DNA of 47,805 nucleotides from positions 1 through 47,805 of the IMG/VR virus record IMGVR_UViG_3300006224_000014; one strand, written 5' to 3'. Source of the stretch: a virus. The notes beneath the pieces were generated by a model that worked only from the letters and a program-made list of their open reading frames with translations, did not search any database and was not told the origin of the DNA. The translations under genes were made by a program, and so were the position numbers. Positions 30,577-38,402 of this stretch are shown one piece after another. How positions within the stretch are numbered: the first letter of the stretch is position 1; every line of letters starts with the position of its first letter.

Positions 30577-31478
30577 CAGGCCGTCACCGCCTCCTCGGCA
30601 CCCGTGGTCATCTGGGCCAGGAGCCGGTGGAAGTGCGGCGCCGCAGGGGCAGGCGCCCCCGCGACCGGGGTGGGCTCGGTGATGGCCCGACGGGCCAGAC
30701 GGAACCCCTGCCGATAGGCCGCGGGCTTGGTCTCGTCCGCCGCGATGGTGGGGTCGAGGCCGTCCTTGACGCCCTGCCGGTAGTCCGCGAAGCCCACCTC
30801 CAGGGTCGCTACGGCGTCCACAGCCGCGCGGGCCTTCTGGAGCGCCTCTCGGAGCATCTCTTTCTGTTCCTCGGTCATCTCGTCCTCCTGGGCGGGCGGC
30901 GTGGTGCCACCGACCCGCCTGAACAGCTCTGTGTAGTCGAGGGAGCCCGGGTCCCAATGCCAGGTCGGGCTCTGGTCGGGCACGTCGAGGTGCCCGTAGA
31001 CCCCCCTGCGGGTGAGCGCGTAGCGGTCCTTCCGCCGGGGGTTGTCGTAGGCCCAGTACGAACCCGCGAGCTTGTCGCTCCACTCCGGGGGCCGGTAGAG
31101 CGGCACCCCCAGGTGGTCATGCAGGTACTTGGTGAGCGCCACGAGGGGCCCACCAGAGGCCTCGGCGGGGAACCAGAGCGCCAGGCTGGAGTGGCCCACC
31201 ATCTCGACCTGGATGAAGCGGTCGTTGTGCGACCGCAGGGCTGCACCCTGCACGTTCAGCGGGCGGCATTGCACGATGCGGTTCTCGCCGATGATGAAGT
31301 GCGGTGCAGCGAACTTCCCGGCCAGCGTGCTCCACGCCCCCGAGACCGTGCTGCCCTCGGTGGTGTGGATGCAGAAGCTCGGGTTGGCCCCCAGGGTGTA
31401 GTAGGCCTGGCCGCTAGGGCGCCGAATCTCCTTGTGCTCGACCACGTAGGAGCCCATCTGTGCTACCCAACCGGCCAT
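30576..31478 (-). CDS. Endolysin, N-acetylmuramoyl-L-alanine amidase
   Basis: 300 residues. Amidase_2 features: FCIHTTEGS with the first zinc His near residue 37, VEMVGHSS, and GVYGHLDVPDQSPTWHWDPG with His and Asp ligands. Residues after about 200 form a helical C-terminal region (EEQKEMLREALQKARAAVDAV) that probably binds the wall. It cleaves peptidoglycan at lysis. Overlaps the HTH gene by 16 nt. Confidence 0.9.
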   Translation of the reverse strand: MAGWVAQMGSYVVEHKEIRRPSGQAYYTLGANPSFCIHTTEGSTVSGAWSTLAGKFAAPHFIIGENRIVQCRPLNVQGAALRSHNDRFIQVEMVGHSSLALWFPAEASGGPLVALTKYLHDHLGVPLYRPPEWSDKLAGSYWAYDNPRRKDRYALTRRGVYGHLDVPDQSPTWHWDPGSLDYTELFRRVGGTTPPAQEDEMTEEQKEMLREALQKARAAVDAVATLEVGFADYRQGVKDGLDPTIAADETKPAAYRQGFRLARRAITEPTPVAGAPAPAAPHFHRLLAQMTTGAEEAVTA

Positions 31479-31657
31479 GGTGCCTCCATGTGGCTTTCAA
31501 CCCACTCGTCCAGGGACCGCCGGGGGACCAGGATTTTGCGTCCCACGCGGACCACGCGGAGCTTGCCGCTCCGCACCTCGCGGTACAGGAAGTCCCGGCC
31601 GACGCGGAGAATCCGCGCGGCCTCGGGGACCGTCATCAGGGGGAGGTCGTCGAACAT
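31463..31657 (-). CDS. Small MerR/AlpA-like HTH protein
   Basis: 64 residues. MTVPEAARILRVGRDFLYRE followed by GKLRVVRVGRKILVPRRSLDEW is a full HTH_17 excisionase-type domain. It is the second such protein in the genome and lies among replication and lysis genes, so a transcriptional regulator is at least as likely as a recombination factor. The ATG overlaps the upstream stop (TGATG). Confidence 0.8.
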   Translation of the reverse strand: MFDDLPLMTVPEAARILRVGRDFLYREVRSGKLRVVRVGRKILVPRRSLDEWVESHMEAPWPVG

Positions 31658-31899
31658 CAGCAACACCCCCTCTCACGGGCCTCTGCTTGCAGCGCAAGCG
31701 ACTTGGCGATGGCAAGCTCGTTCAGGAGCCGCTCGCGCTCCATCTGGAGCGCGTCGATGATGCACTCGGCCTCGAACACCCCGCAGTCACAGGGGTGCTT
31801 GGACGCCATGGTGCCCCCATCGACGCACCAGATGGAGCAGTCGATGTCGTGCGCCAGCTTGTCCTTGACGTACTTGAAATCCGCTGCGGTGATGGTCAT
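31657..31899 (-). CDS. Small hypothetical protein with Cys pairs
   Basis: 80 residues. A central CDCGVFEAECIIDAL and a terminal Cys-Cys flank helices. Unrecognised. ATGA overlap upstream and TGATG downstream. Confidence 0.55.
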   Translation of the reverse strand: MTITAADFKYVKDKLAHDIDCSIWCVDGGTMASKHPCDCGVFEAECIIDALQMERERLLNELAIAKSLALQAEARERGCC

Positions 31900-32369
31900 G
31901 AGTGACCTCCCGGGTCGTCGAGGTGGCTGTCCTGGTAGGCGGCGTAGAGCAGGTCCTCCACGTCGTCCTGGGCGTCCAGGTAGACGACCTCGGTGCCGCT
32001 GAACACGCGGGCCATGGCCTCCCGGAGCTCCAGGACGGCAGGCAGCTCAGGCTTCGCCTGCTCGTCAGCCTCGTTCTCCTGCAACGACTCTCGGTACAGG
32101 ATGTAGCCGATGATGGCGTACACGGCCAGGTCCAGGAACGAGTCCTCGACGGACTCGTTCGCCAGGGTGCCGCCACGGGCGGCCTTCATGAGCCGCCGCA
32201 TCTTGTCGTTCATGCGGACGAGGCACCCAATCCAGCCGGGGATGCCGAAGTCCTCGGAGGCGCGGACGTTGGCGAAGGGGTCGCCCTCCCGCCCGTAATC
32301 CTCCTGCTTGCGGTCGTGGAGCTCGCCCAGACGGCGGAGCAGCGCGTGGAACCGTGGGTCTCCTGTCAT
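31896..32369 (-). CDS. DUF1599/Nmad1-like nucleotide-associated protein
   Basis: 157 residues. The core DRKQEDYG, FANVRASEDFGIPGW, LVRMNDKMRRLMK and NESVEDSFLDLAVYAIIGYI matches the all-alpha DUF1599 family (nucleotide modification associated domain 1, MazG-like). Members occur in phages near nucleotide-metabolism genes. The upstream neighbour is a deoxyribosyltransferase-like gene (ATGA overlap), suggesting control or modification of the dNTP pool. Confidence 0.7.
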   Translation of the reverse strand: MTGDPRFHALLRRLGELHDRKQEDYGREGDPFANVRASEDFGIPGWIGCLVRMNDKMRRLMKAARGGTLANESVEDSFLDLAVYAIIGYILYRESLQENEADEQAKPELPAVLELREAMARVFSGTEVVYLDAQDDVEDLLYAAYQDSHLDDPGGHS

Positions 32370-32725
32370 CTTGCCTCCCAGGCCTTGTAGTCGCCCTCGA
32401 AATGGCGCCGTAGCTGCTTGATGGAGCGGAAAACCGGGATGTTGAGGGAGCGGGCGAACCGCTCCTCCCGGCAGGCGCCTTTGGAGCGCCCCGGCAGGCG
32501 GAGGACCGCATCGGCGACCTCCACCCACGACTCGTCCACGTCCAGCCACACGTCCCAGGGGTACTCCTCGGACGGGATGACCTTTTCCAGCGCGTGCGGC
32601 ACGAGCGGTGCGTAGCAACCCACCTCGATGAGCTTGCGGGCCGCGTTGGCCGCTTTCCGCACGTTCTCCTCGCGGTCGCCCAGCGTGATGGGCCCAGCGA
32701 TGTAGACGCGGAACCTCACCGTCAC
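32366..32725 (-). CDS. Nucleoside 2-deoxyribosyltransferase-like protein (DUF4406 type)
   Basis: 119 residues from the GTG at 32725 that overlaps the previous stop. RVYIAGPITLGDREENVRKA, YAPLVPHALEKV and WLDVDESWVEVADAVLRLPG are the typical motifs, with the conserved Asp/Glu and the GRSKGA nucleotide-phosphate loop. Such enzymes exchange or hydrolyse N-glycosidic bonds of deoxynucleosides or dNMPs. Confidence 0.75.
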   Translation of the reverse strand: MTVRFRVYIAGPITLGDREENVRKAANAARKLIEVGCYAPLVPHALEKVIPSEEYPWDVWLDVDESWVEVADAVLRLPGRSKGACREERFARSLNIPVFRSIKQLRRHFEGDYKAWEAR

Positions 32726-32883
32726 CACCCGCCCTTCAGCGAACCCGGCCGGTGAAAACCCGCCTGGTTCCCCTTGAAATAACGGTCCTTCATGAGCTGG
32801 TCGTAGTCGCGCTGTCGGCGCTCCAGGCGGGCGATGGCTCGCCGGGCCTGACGACCCAGCTTCTTGCAGGGATGCGTGGTCAT
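32722..32883 (-). CDS. Small basic protein
   Basis: 53 residues, very basic (KKLGRQARRAIARLERRQRD), with an aromatic tail. Good start context (GGCGGTGAGTGCAAA-ATG) and GTGA coupling to the deoxyribosyltransferase gene. Could bind nucleic acid. Too short for most callers. Confidence 0.5.
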   Translation of the reverse strand: MTTHPCKKLGRQARRAIARLERRQRDYDQLMKDRYFKGNQAGFHRPGSLKGGW

Positions 32884-32900
32884 TTTGCACTCACCGCCTT

Positions 32901-34118
32901 TCAGAGCAACCTGACCTCACGCCGAGGCGCTCCGGCCGTTCCGACCTCCCTGGTCTCCAGGGAGCCAGCGTCCACCATCGTCTCCAGGTACTCCTCCAGG
33001 TCGCGCGCCTTCAAGTGGCTGCGGCGCAACAGGTCTGACTGCTTCACCCAGCCCTCGGGCGTGCGCGCCGCGAGGGAGCGGATGTTGTCCCGGACCCGGC
33101 GGATGGTCTGCCCCACACGGGTCCCGTTGGCATCGGCTTCCTCCACCAGGGTCATGGCGTGCTTGCGGCAGAACTCGGTGAAGGCGATGGCGTTCACCAC
33201 GTCCTGCTCCTCGGGCTGCAACGAGCCCCTGGCGAGGGCGTAGCAGAACGACAGCTTCAGGGCCTGGACCCCGCAGCGGCTCATGAAGCCGCTGGTCAGA
33301 GGGTCCTTGGACTCGGGCATCTCCCAGAGGGCCTGGTCATAGGCCTCCCAGACCTTCCGCTCGGCGTCACCGAGCCACACCTCAACCCTGGCGTGGGGAG
33401 CTGCGAGCTCGGGGTGACGCGCCAGCATGGCGAGCTCCTCCGAGAGCTCGGCGCGGCGTCCTGGGTCCCACTCCAGCCCTCGGTAGGGCACGGGCGTGAC
33501 CTGGGTGATGAACAGGAACCGGGAGAAGAACCCACCGTGGAGGTCCGCCTCCTGGATGAGGTCCACCAGGCGCTCGGGCACGGCACCGGCCATGACGCTC
33601 ATGGCGGGCTGCCGCACCAGGTACTCGGCTTTCTGGAGGCGCCGCCGTGCCATCGGCGGGCTGTCCCACCACTCGCACAGGTCCTCCTTGATGCCGCCCA
33701 TGTATTCGGTCTTGGCGCGGGCCAGGAAGCCCGCGAACTCGCTCCACACCATGTAGCCGTAGGGGCGCTCTTGCAGCGCAGTCCATAGCGCCTCTCTCGT
33801 GGTGTCCACGGCGAACGCCAGAGAGTCGCCCATCGAGGTGTCGAGCATGGAGGTGGCAAGGCTGATGCCGGAGCTCTTGCGGGCGGCCCCAGCGGGGCCG
33901 ACCATCGCCACCCACAGGTGGGCCGGGTAGAGCTTCGCCCCGGGGCCGCGGATGAGGACCTTGTTCCCCATGAGCACGGCCATCTGGGTCAGCCCGCACG
34001 CCAGGTGGAACTCGGGAGGGCTCATCGTCGAGCGCCACCCGTACTCCACGTAGCGCCGCAGGTAGCCGCCGTCAGGGATGGCTGCTACGAGCTCGTCTGC
34101 AAGGTCGTCCAGGCCCAC
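32901..34118 (-). CDS. DUF3987-type replicative helicase/ATPase
   Basis: 405 residues from GTG 34118, with GGAGG upstream and a 34-nt overlap with the primase gene. Walker A GPAGAARKSS near residue 75, a Walker B-like segment MVWSEFAGFL, and SRFLFITQVTP fit the DUF3987 (YfjI-like) family found with phage primases. A C-terminal winged-helix-like part (about 340-405) contains EGWVKQSDLLRRSHLKARDLEEYL. It likely unwinds DNA at the phage origin. Confidence 0.8.
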   Translation of the reverse strand: MGLDDLADELVAAIPDGGYLRRYVEYGWRSTMSPPEFHLACGLTQMAVLMGNKVLIRGPGAKLYPAHLWVAMVGPAGAARKSSGISLATSMLDTSMGDSLAFAVDTTREALWTALQERPYGYMVWSEFAGFLARAKTEYMGGIKEDLCEWWDSPPMARRRLQKAEYLVRQPAMSVMAGAVPERLVDLIQEADLHGGFFSRFLFITQVTPVPYRGLEWDPGRRAELSEELAMLARHPELAAPHARVEVWLGDAERKVWEAYDQALWEMPESKDPLTSGFMSRCGVQALKLSFCYALARGSLQPEEQDVVNAIAFTEFCRKHAMTLVEEADANGTRVGQTIRRVRDNIRSLAARTPEGWVKQSDLLRRSHLKARDLEEYLETMVDAGSLETREVGTAGAPRREVRLL

Positions 34119-34627
34119 GAGGGCACCTCCGGGAATCGTCTTTGGAGCCAGGCGAGGTGTGCTCCTGAGCACAACCACGCCCGCACGTCGAGAGGGTGCT
34201 GCGTCAGCCAGCGCAGCTCGGGGTAGAGCTTCTCCACCATCGTGACCGAAGGCGATGCGACGTAGCGGGTTTCCTGCTCGTACTCCACGTCGCGCCAGTC
34301 GGTCCAGGTGCGCTCACCGTCGATGACGATGTAGCCAGACGGAGGAGGGGGTGGCACATACCGGGCCCAAGGGGCGTCATGCGCCGTTTCCGAGGCTGAC
34401 CCGCCGCGCCAGGCCCCCTCCTCGTACAGGTCGTCCAACGTGAGGTCAAGCGCCGCAAGGATTTCCCGCAGCGTGCACCCCGCGTGGCAATACAGGAGCA
34501 CGGTGTCCTCCCCCTCGCGCACCGACAGGGAGGGGCCCCTGTCGTCGTGCGCCGGGCAGCGCCAGGCCCGTCCACGGGCCAGGCCCCTGCTCTCCAGGGC
34601 GTCGAGGACGCGCTCCAAGGCAGTCAC
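34085..34627 (-). CDS. CHC2-type primase zinc-domain protein
   Basis: 180 residues. WRCPAHDDRGPSLSVREGED and YCHAGCTLREIL give the CxxH...CxxC zinc site of DnaG-type primases. The remainder lacks an obvious TOPRIM centre, so it may be the zinc/DNA-binding half of a split primase working with the overlapping helicase gene. GTG start overlaps the preceding small gene (GTGA). Confidence 0.75.
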   Translation of the reverse strand: MTALERVLDALESRGLARGRAWRCPAHDDRGPSLSVREGEDTVLLYCHAGCTLREILAALDLTLDDLYEEGAWRGGSASETAHDAPWARYVPPPPPSGYIVIDGERTWTDWRDVEYEQETRYVASPSVTMVEKLYPELRWLTQHPLDVRAWLCSGAHLAWLQRRFPEVPSWAWTTLQTSS

Positions 34628-34710
34628 CGCCGGAAGCTCCTCGGCGTGTACTTCTCCCAGACCCCGTACACCACAAGGGCTGCGAGGGCCACAAAGAGCA
34701 GGGCCTCCAT
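34624..34710 (-). CDS. 28-residue membrane peptide
   Basis: MEALLFVALAALVVYGVWEK plus a basic tail. One TM helix. Its start shares a base with the preceding stop (TGATG) and its stop overlaps the primase start. Coupling on both sides supports translation. Confidence 0.5.
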   Translation of the reverse strand: MEALLFVALAALVVYGVWEKYTPRSFRR

Positions 34711-34811
34711 CAGTCCTCCTCGCGGAAGCGGTCGAAAACGGCCATCACGAGCCCGCCGCCCACGAACACGCCCAGCAGGGCGACGATGGCGCCGAACATC
34801 ATCTCGGTCAT
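34710..34811 (-). CDS. 33-residue membrane peptide
   Basis: MTEMMFGAIVALLGVFVGGG followed by a hydrophobic and then charged tail (DRFREED). One TM helix. ATGA overlap upstream, TGATG overlap downstream with a second small membrane peptide. The pair is unusual in a replication operon. Confidence 0.5.
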   Translation of the reverse strand: MTEMMFGAIVALLGVFVGGGLVMAVFDRFREED

Positions 34812-35149
34812 GGTTTTGCCTTCCTGAGCTCGTGGTACAGGGTGCCAATCCAGGTGCGCTCCCTGCCCTTGACTTGGATTGCGACGGAACGCTTCATGGC
34901 GTCGGACCGGGTGAGCAGGTCCATGAAGTCCTCCACGCTCATGGTCACCAGGAGCGGGTTGCGCTTGTCCCTGGTCACGACCATGTAGAGGATGGGCGGC
35001 ACGCCGGGCCGCACCAGGTCAGCGGCGGCCTTCTTGTAGGCCACGCTGCCCATGCGCTTCAGGCCCCAGAACACCTTGCCGAGCTCTCTCTCGCAGGCCT
35101 TTTCGACCTCGTAGCCCCATTGCTTCGCGCGGGCCTGGGGGGTGCTCAT
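34808..35149 (-). CDS. Possible Holliday-junction-resolvase-like protein
   Basis: 113 residues. AKQWGYEVEKACERELGKVF, KRMGS and AAADLVRPG resemble the start of PD-(D/E)XK resolvases (a Glu in helix 1, an Asp after the Arg/Ser segment), but the expected ExK strand is not clear (YMVVTRDKR). It may be a diverged or inactive relative. Replication-operon context agrees. Confidence 0.4.
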   Translation of the reverse strand: MSTPQARAKQWGYEVEKACERELGKVFWGLKRMGSVAYKKAAADLVRPGVPPILYMVVTRDKRNPLLVTMSVEDFMDLLTRSDAMKRSVAIQVKGRERTWIGTLYHELRKAKP

Positions 35150-35514
35150 GCGGCCTCGCCCCAGTCCTCCCGGCCATGCGCCTCGGCATGGCGGCGCATA
35201 CGGTCCCGTTCCTCCTCGGTCAGGTGCCTGGGGTCCACGGGCACGATGTGGAACTTGGCCGCGTGGGATGCCAGGCGCTCTGCGAGGTCAGGGAACCGCA
35301 CGCTGGGGCCTTCGGGCTTGTTCTTCCCCTCAGCGAACAGTTCCCTGGCCGCCCGGGTCCTCTCGATGCCGTCCTTCCACAGCTCCTGCTGGGTCTCGGT
35401 CGTTGCGCGGTCGAGGTCGTCCAGGTGCTTGTTCAGCTCCCGGAGCTGCTCGCGCAGGCCCTTCAGGGTCACGTTCAGCTCTGACAGGCAGGACGCGACC
35501 ATCTCGGTGCTCAT
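35146..35514 (-). CDS. Coiled-coil protein
   Basis: 122 residues. LNVTLKGLREQLRELNKHLD and following form a strong coiled coil (about 12-45). The C-terminus is charged. One base after the WhiB-like stop and ATGA overlap downstream. Function unknown. Confidence 0.65.
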   Translation of the reverse strand: MSTEMVASCLSELNVTLKGLREQLRELNKHLDDLDRATTETQQELWKDGIERTRAARELFAEGKNKPEGPSVRFPDLAERLASHAAKFHIVPVDPRHLTEEERDRMRRHAEAHGREDWGEAA

Positions 35515-36069
35515 CTAGGCCACCTCCTCAAGCTCGTCATCGAGCTGCTCGGAGCGGGTGACGTAGGCCTCCCACTCCTCATCCGTGAACGCGCGCAGAG
35601 CGCGCTCGGCGTGGTCCAAGGGGACCGAAAGGTGCGCCCACCCCAGCGCCTTCGCTTCGACCAGGCGCTCTAGGATGCGGAGCCGCTCGGCCTTGCTCAG
35701 GTGGGAGAAAAGGGCACTCAGGAGCACCGTCTGGCGCTCCCATTTCGTCGTTCCGCCGTAGATGCCGTTCCGCAGGCTGTTGTCCTCGGCGACGGCGTAG
35801 CGGAGGCACTCCTTCCTCACGGGGCACGTCAGGCACTCACGAACCGCACGCAACAGGCGTCGGGTTTCATCCCCTGATGAGGGTTTGTCGTCGTGCCCGC
35901 CGAAGAAGAAGCGGTCTACGAACACGGTGAACTCCTCGTAGGACATCACCGGCTTGCCGTCCTCGTCGAGGACCCGCTGCCCGAACAGCTCGGCCTTGAC
36001 GCCGTAGGCGCAGGCGGCCTCGTCCATCCAGACTTCTGACGCAACAGCTTCGGACGCTGTTTTGGTCAT
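35515..36069 (-). CDS. WhiB-like iron-sulphur regulator
   Basis: 184 residues, longer than the usual 80-120. Four Cys fit the WhiB cluster: AACAYG, then CLTCPVRKEC, followed by GIYGGTTKWER, the family turn. A 30-residue insertion lies between the first and second Cys, and a helical C-terminal extension of about 75 residues follows. WhiB proteins bind sigma factor and are restricted to actinobacteria and their phages; phage versions can repress host whiB genes or block superinfection. Confidence 0.82.
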   Translation of the reverse strand: MTKTASEAVASEVWMDEAACAYGVKAELFGQRVLDEDGKPVMSYEEFTVFVDRFFFGGHDDKPSSGDETRRLLRAVRECLTCPVRKECLRYAVAEDNSLRNGIYGGTTKWERQTVLLSALFSHLSKAERLRILERLVEAKALGWAHLSVPLDHAERALRAFTDEEWEAYVTRSEQLDDELEEVA

Positions 36070-36320
36070 GACGGGTCCTCCATGAGGATTTCGCGTAGGA
36101 GGGGCTGGACACGGGAGTCCAGGACCTTGACGACACCAGGCGCGTTGCCCAGCGCCTTTGCGGTCTGGAGCTCCATGAGCACCACGAGCACCGCGTCGTA
36201 GTAGGCGCAGAACCGGATGAGCCAGTCCCGCGTTTCAGCGCGGGACATCTTCTCGTAGTCGTTGTCGCGCAACAGCTTCGAGAGGGTGCCTACCTCATGG
36301 AGCCCCGGGAATACCCGCAT
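36066..36320 (-). CDS. Small helical protein
   Basis: 84 residues, ATG at 36320 with AGGGGAAG upstream. All-helical (LHEVGTLSKLLRDNDYEK, AYYDAVLVVLMELQTAKALG). ATGA overlap with the WhiB-like gene. Not recognised. Confidence 0.6.
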   Translation of the reverse strand: MRVFPGLHEVGTLSKLLRDNDYEKMSRAETRDWLIRFCAYYDAVLVVLMELQTAKALGNAPGVVKVLDSRVQPLLREILMEDPS

Positions 36321-36322
36321 GG

Positions 36323-36796
36323 TCACTTCCCCTGCTTGATGGCGTCGATGACCGATGAGGCCTGACGCTTGGTGAGCTCGTTCAGCGAGCTCACGCCGAA
36401 CCCTGCGACCTGCGTTGCGATGGAAAGCACCTCATCGCGTCCGAGGTCCTGGGCCTTCGCCACCTTCCAGATGAAGTCCTTTTGGTTCTCGGTGGCTGCG
36501 TCATCCGGGTTCTTCATCTCCCCGGAAAACGGCTTCTTCTCGGTCTTGGGCTTGGCCTGCGGCTTCGGCTGAGGCTTGTGGCCCTCGTGAGCGTAGGGGT
36601 CGCCGTTGGACTCCTGCTCGGTGAGGACCTTCTCAGCGAAAGCCATCGGCCGCCACGCTGCCAGCACCTCATCGGCCTGGGGGCCGAAGAAGGCCTTGAC
36701 GTTGCTCACGAAGGACTCGTAGGTGACGCCCTGGATGGTGAGCAGGTCCTGGCCCCGCTTGACGGTCATGGTGTAGCCGTCCTGGATTTCTGCCAT
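36323..36796 (-). CDS. Probable recombination/ssDNA-annealing accessory protein
   Basis: 157 residues. A beta-rich N-terminus (GYTMTVKRGQDLLTIQGV), a Pro/Lys-rich linker (about 75-95), and a C-terminal helical module ATENQKDFIWKVAKAQDLG ... LTKRQASSVIDAIK of the kind found at the end of phage Rad52/Sak- and RecT-partner proteins and DNA-binding accessory factors. The next upstream gene is a RecB-type exonuclease, so an exonuclease/annealing pair is plausible. Confidence 0.5.
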   Translation of the reverse strand: MAEIQDGYTMTVKRGQDLLTIQGVTYESFVSNVKAFFGPQADEVLAAWRPMAFAEKVLTEQESNGDPYAHEGHKPQPKPQAKPKTEKKPFSGEMKNPDDAATENQKDFIWKVAKAQDLGRDEVLSIATQVAGFGVSSLNELTKRQASSVIDAIKQGK

Positions 36797-36809
36797 GTTG
36801 CACCCCCTC

Positions 36810-37541
36810 TCAGGCGCTCTGGCCGCGCAAGCGGCGGTACAGGTCGAGCAGCGAGAGGAACGCCTCACGCTGCCCTCCACGGAAGTCCTCCAGGGCGCGA
36901 CCGTCCTCGGTCACGCAGAGGACCGTCGAATGGTCGATGGCCTCGGAATGGGTTTCCTCGTAGGCGATTTCGTAGCCCCCTAGCTGCAAGAGGTCCCCGT
37001 CGTTGGCGGGCTTCTTCAGCGTCTTGGGCTTGTGGGTCTTGAGGTCGGTCTGGACCAGGAGGCCAGCGGGGGTGTAGTAGAGGAGGTCCATCGTGCCGCA
37101 GTAGCCGTAGCGCATGGACCACACGACCAGCTCCGACGCAACGACTTCGGCGACGTGCTCGTGGAACCACTCGTAGACCGCCCGCTCGTAGCCGTCCTCC
37201 GGCTGCGCGGGCGACCCTGCGGCGAGCGCCTCCAGGAACCCATGCACCCTGGTTCCGCGGATGCCGCCCAGGTTCCTTACGGCCCAGGGCGTTTGGTCGG
37301 CTTCTTTCAGGAGGCTCTTGATTTCGTCCGGCGTGAGGCCGTAGAGTGCCACCCCCTGAGCGAGGAGACCGGCCACGCCTTCCACCGCGAGCTTGAAGCC
37401 CCACTCAGGTGGCGGTCCACCCAGGACCGCCTTGATGACGGTTGTGACGGAGACCATCTCGATGGTCTCCTTGCGGGGTTTCCCGTCGGGGCCGACGAGA
37501 GCGAAGGTGTAGTGGTTGCTGTCACCAGCGGCACGTCCCAT
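36810..37541 (-). CDS. RecB/Cas4-like PD-(D/E)XK exonuclease
   Basis: 243 residues, ATG 37541 with GGAGG upstream. The catalytic core GYCGTMDLLYY, LLVQTDLKTHKPK follows the GxxD...DxK pattern, and QLGGYEIAYEE is the QxxxY motif of RecB-family nucleases. It would resect DNA ends for phage recombination. First gene of the long minus operon, so its promoter must lie in 37542-37750. Confidence 0.8.
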   Translation of the reverse strand: MGRAAGDSNHYTFALVGPDGKPRKETIEMVSVTTVIKAVLGGPPPEWGFKLAVEGVAGLLAQGVALYGLTPDEIKSLLKEADQTPWAVRNLGGIRGTRVHGFLEALAAGSPAQPEDGYERAVYEWFHEHVAEVVASELVVWSMRYGYCGTMDLLYYTPAGLLVQTDLKTHKPKTLKKPANDGDLLQLGGYEIAYEETHSEAIDHSTVLCVTEDGRALEDFRGGQREAFLSLLDLYRRLRGQSA

Positions 37542-37753
37542 GACCCCTCCAGGTCTAGGCGCCCTGCTCGGATGCGGGCGCTCTGTCCACTTCCGGCAGT
37601 ATGGACCGGAACCGGACGGGATGCAAGTAGGATGGTCCCCCCGGGGGTTGAAATCACCCGAGCGTGCTACGGAAGGCCCTGCCAAACGGTTTTCCTATGC
37701 ACACAATGTTGTCCCCCGGTCATACTGCACGGTAGGTAGCGGTTAGTTGTGTA
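37542..37753. promoter_or_regulatory. Divergent control region between replication operon and repressor
   Basis: No ORF fits. It holds a C-run/G-run inverted repeat near 37638-37650, the short palindrome ACAATGTTGT near 37703, and several direct GGTAG words just before the rightward promoter. A leftward promoter is expected but I see no strong hexamers. Confidence 0.35.
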
Positions 37754-37783
37754 TTGACGGTTTGCGGGCGGGAACGGTACGAT
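37754..37783 (+). promoter_or_regulatory. Repressor promoter with palindromic operator
   Basis: TTGACG (37754-37759), 18-bp spacer, TACGAT (37778-37783). The -10 lies inside the inverted repeat GGTAC-GAT-GTACC (37777-37789), a natural operator for autoregulation by the HTH protein encoded downstream. Confidence 0.65.
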
Positions 37784-37814
37784 GTACCCAGAAAGAGGAC
37801 AAGGAGGGTCGGGA

Positions 37815-38402
37815 ATGACGCAGAAGAAGCTGCTCCCCCGCACACTCGGGGAGGCGCTCCGGCTGCTGATGGTGCGGGCAGACCTAACCGCGGAGAAGCT
37901 TTCCGAGGCAGCGAGTGTGAGCCGTACCGCGCTAGGGGCTTACCTCTCTGACGAGCGGGAGCCGTCTGCCAGCAAGCTGTACCGCATCGTGGACGCGCTG
38001 GCCGTAGCGAACGGCTACGGCACTCAGGAGCTCCTGGCCGAGGTGAACGTGCTCCTGGCTTCGTCACAGAGCACCAACGGCCACCTGGAACACGCTCCCG
38101 CAGAGTGGGTCACCCAGCACATCTGGGCTGAACTGGTCGCCTTGGAGCAGGAGATGTCCTGGCAGGCCTGTGGTGAGTGCGGCGCACACGCCGTGGTGAA
38201 GGTTCCCCTCGTGGTGGCCGGAAACAAGCCCGAGCTCCTGGTCGAGCTCCAGAGGGTCTGCCGTAGCCACCGTCTCGACGCCTCCATCCGCATAGAGGGA
38301 AACGACCTCATCAGAGAGGTCTGGCCGGAGGGGTCTCATGGAACCCCTCCGAGCATGGAGCAGCCCGATTTCACCGTACTCAGGCCCATGGCAGGGGACT
38401 GA
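37815..38402 (+). CDS. XRE-type HTH repressor-like protein
   Basis: 195 residues, ATG 37815 with AAGGAGGG upstream. Residues about 18-70 form an HTH_3 domain (TAEKLSEAASVSRTALGAYL, then SASKLYRIVDALA). The rest is unlike standard repressors and has CGECG followed by a distant Cys/His (CRSHRLD), perhaps one zinc. It lies alone, divergent from the early operon, with its own operator, as expected for the immunity repressor. Its TGA stop is part of the first unit of the downstream tandem array, so it may also bind that array. Confidence 0.75.
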   Translation: MTQKKLLPRTLGEALRLLMVRADLTAEKLSEAASVSRTALGAYLSDEREPSASKLYRIVDALAVANGYGTQELLAEVNVLLASSQSTNGHLEHAPAEWVTQHIWAELVALEQEMSWQACGECGAHAVVKVPLVVAGNKPELLVELQRVCRSHRLDASIRIEGNDLIREVWPEGSHGTPPSMEQPDFTVLRPMAGD

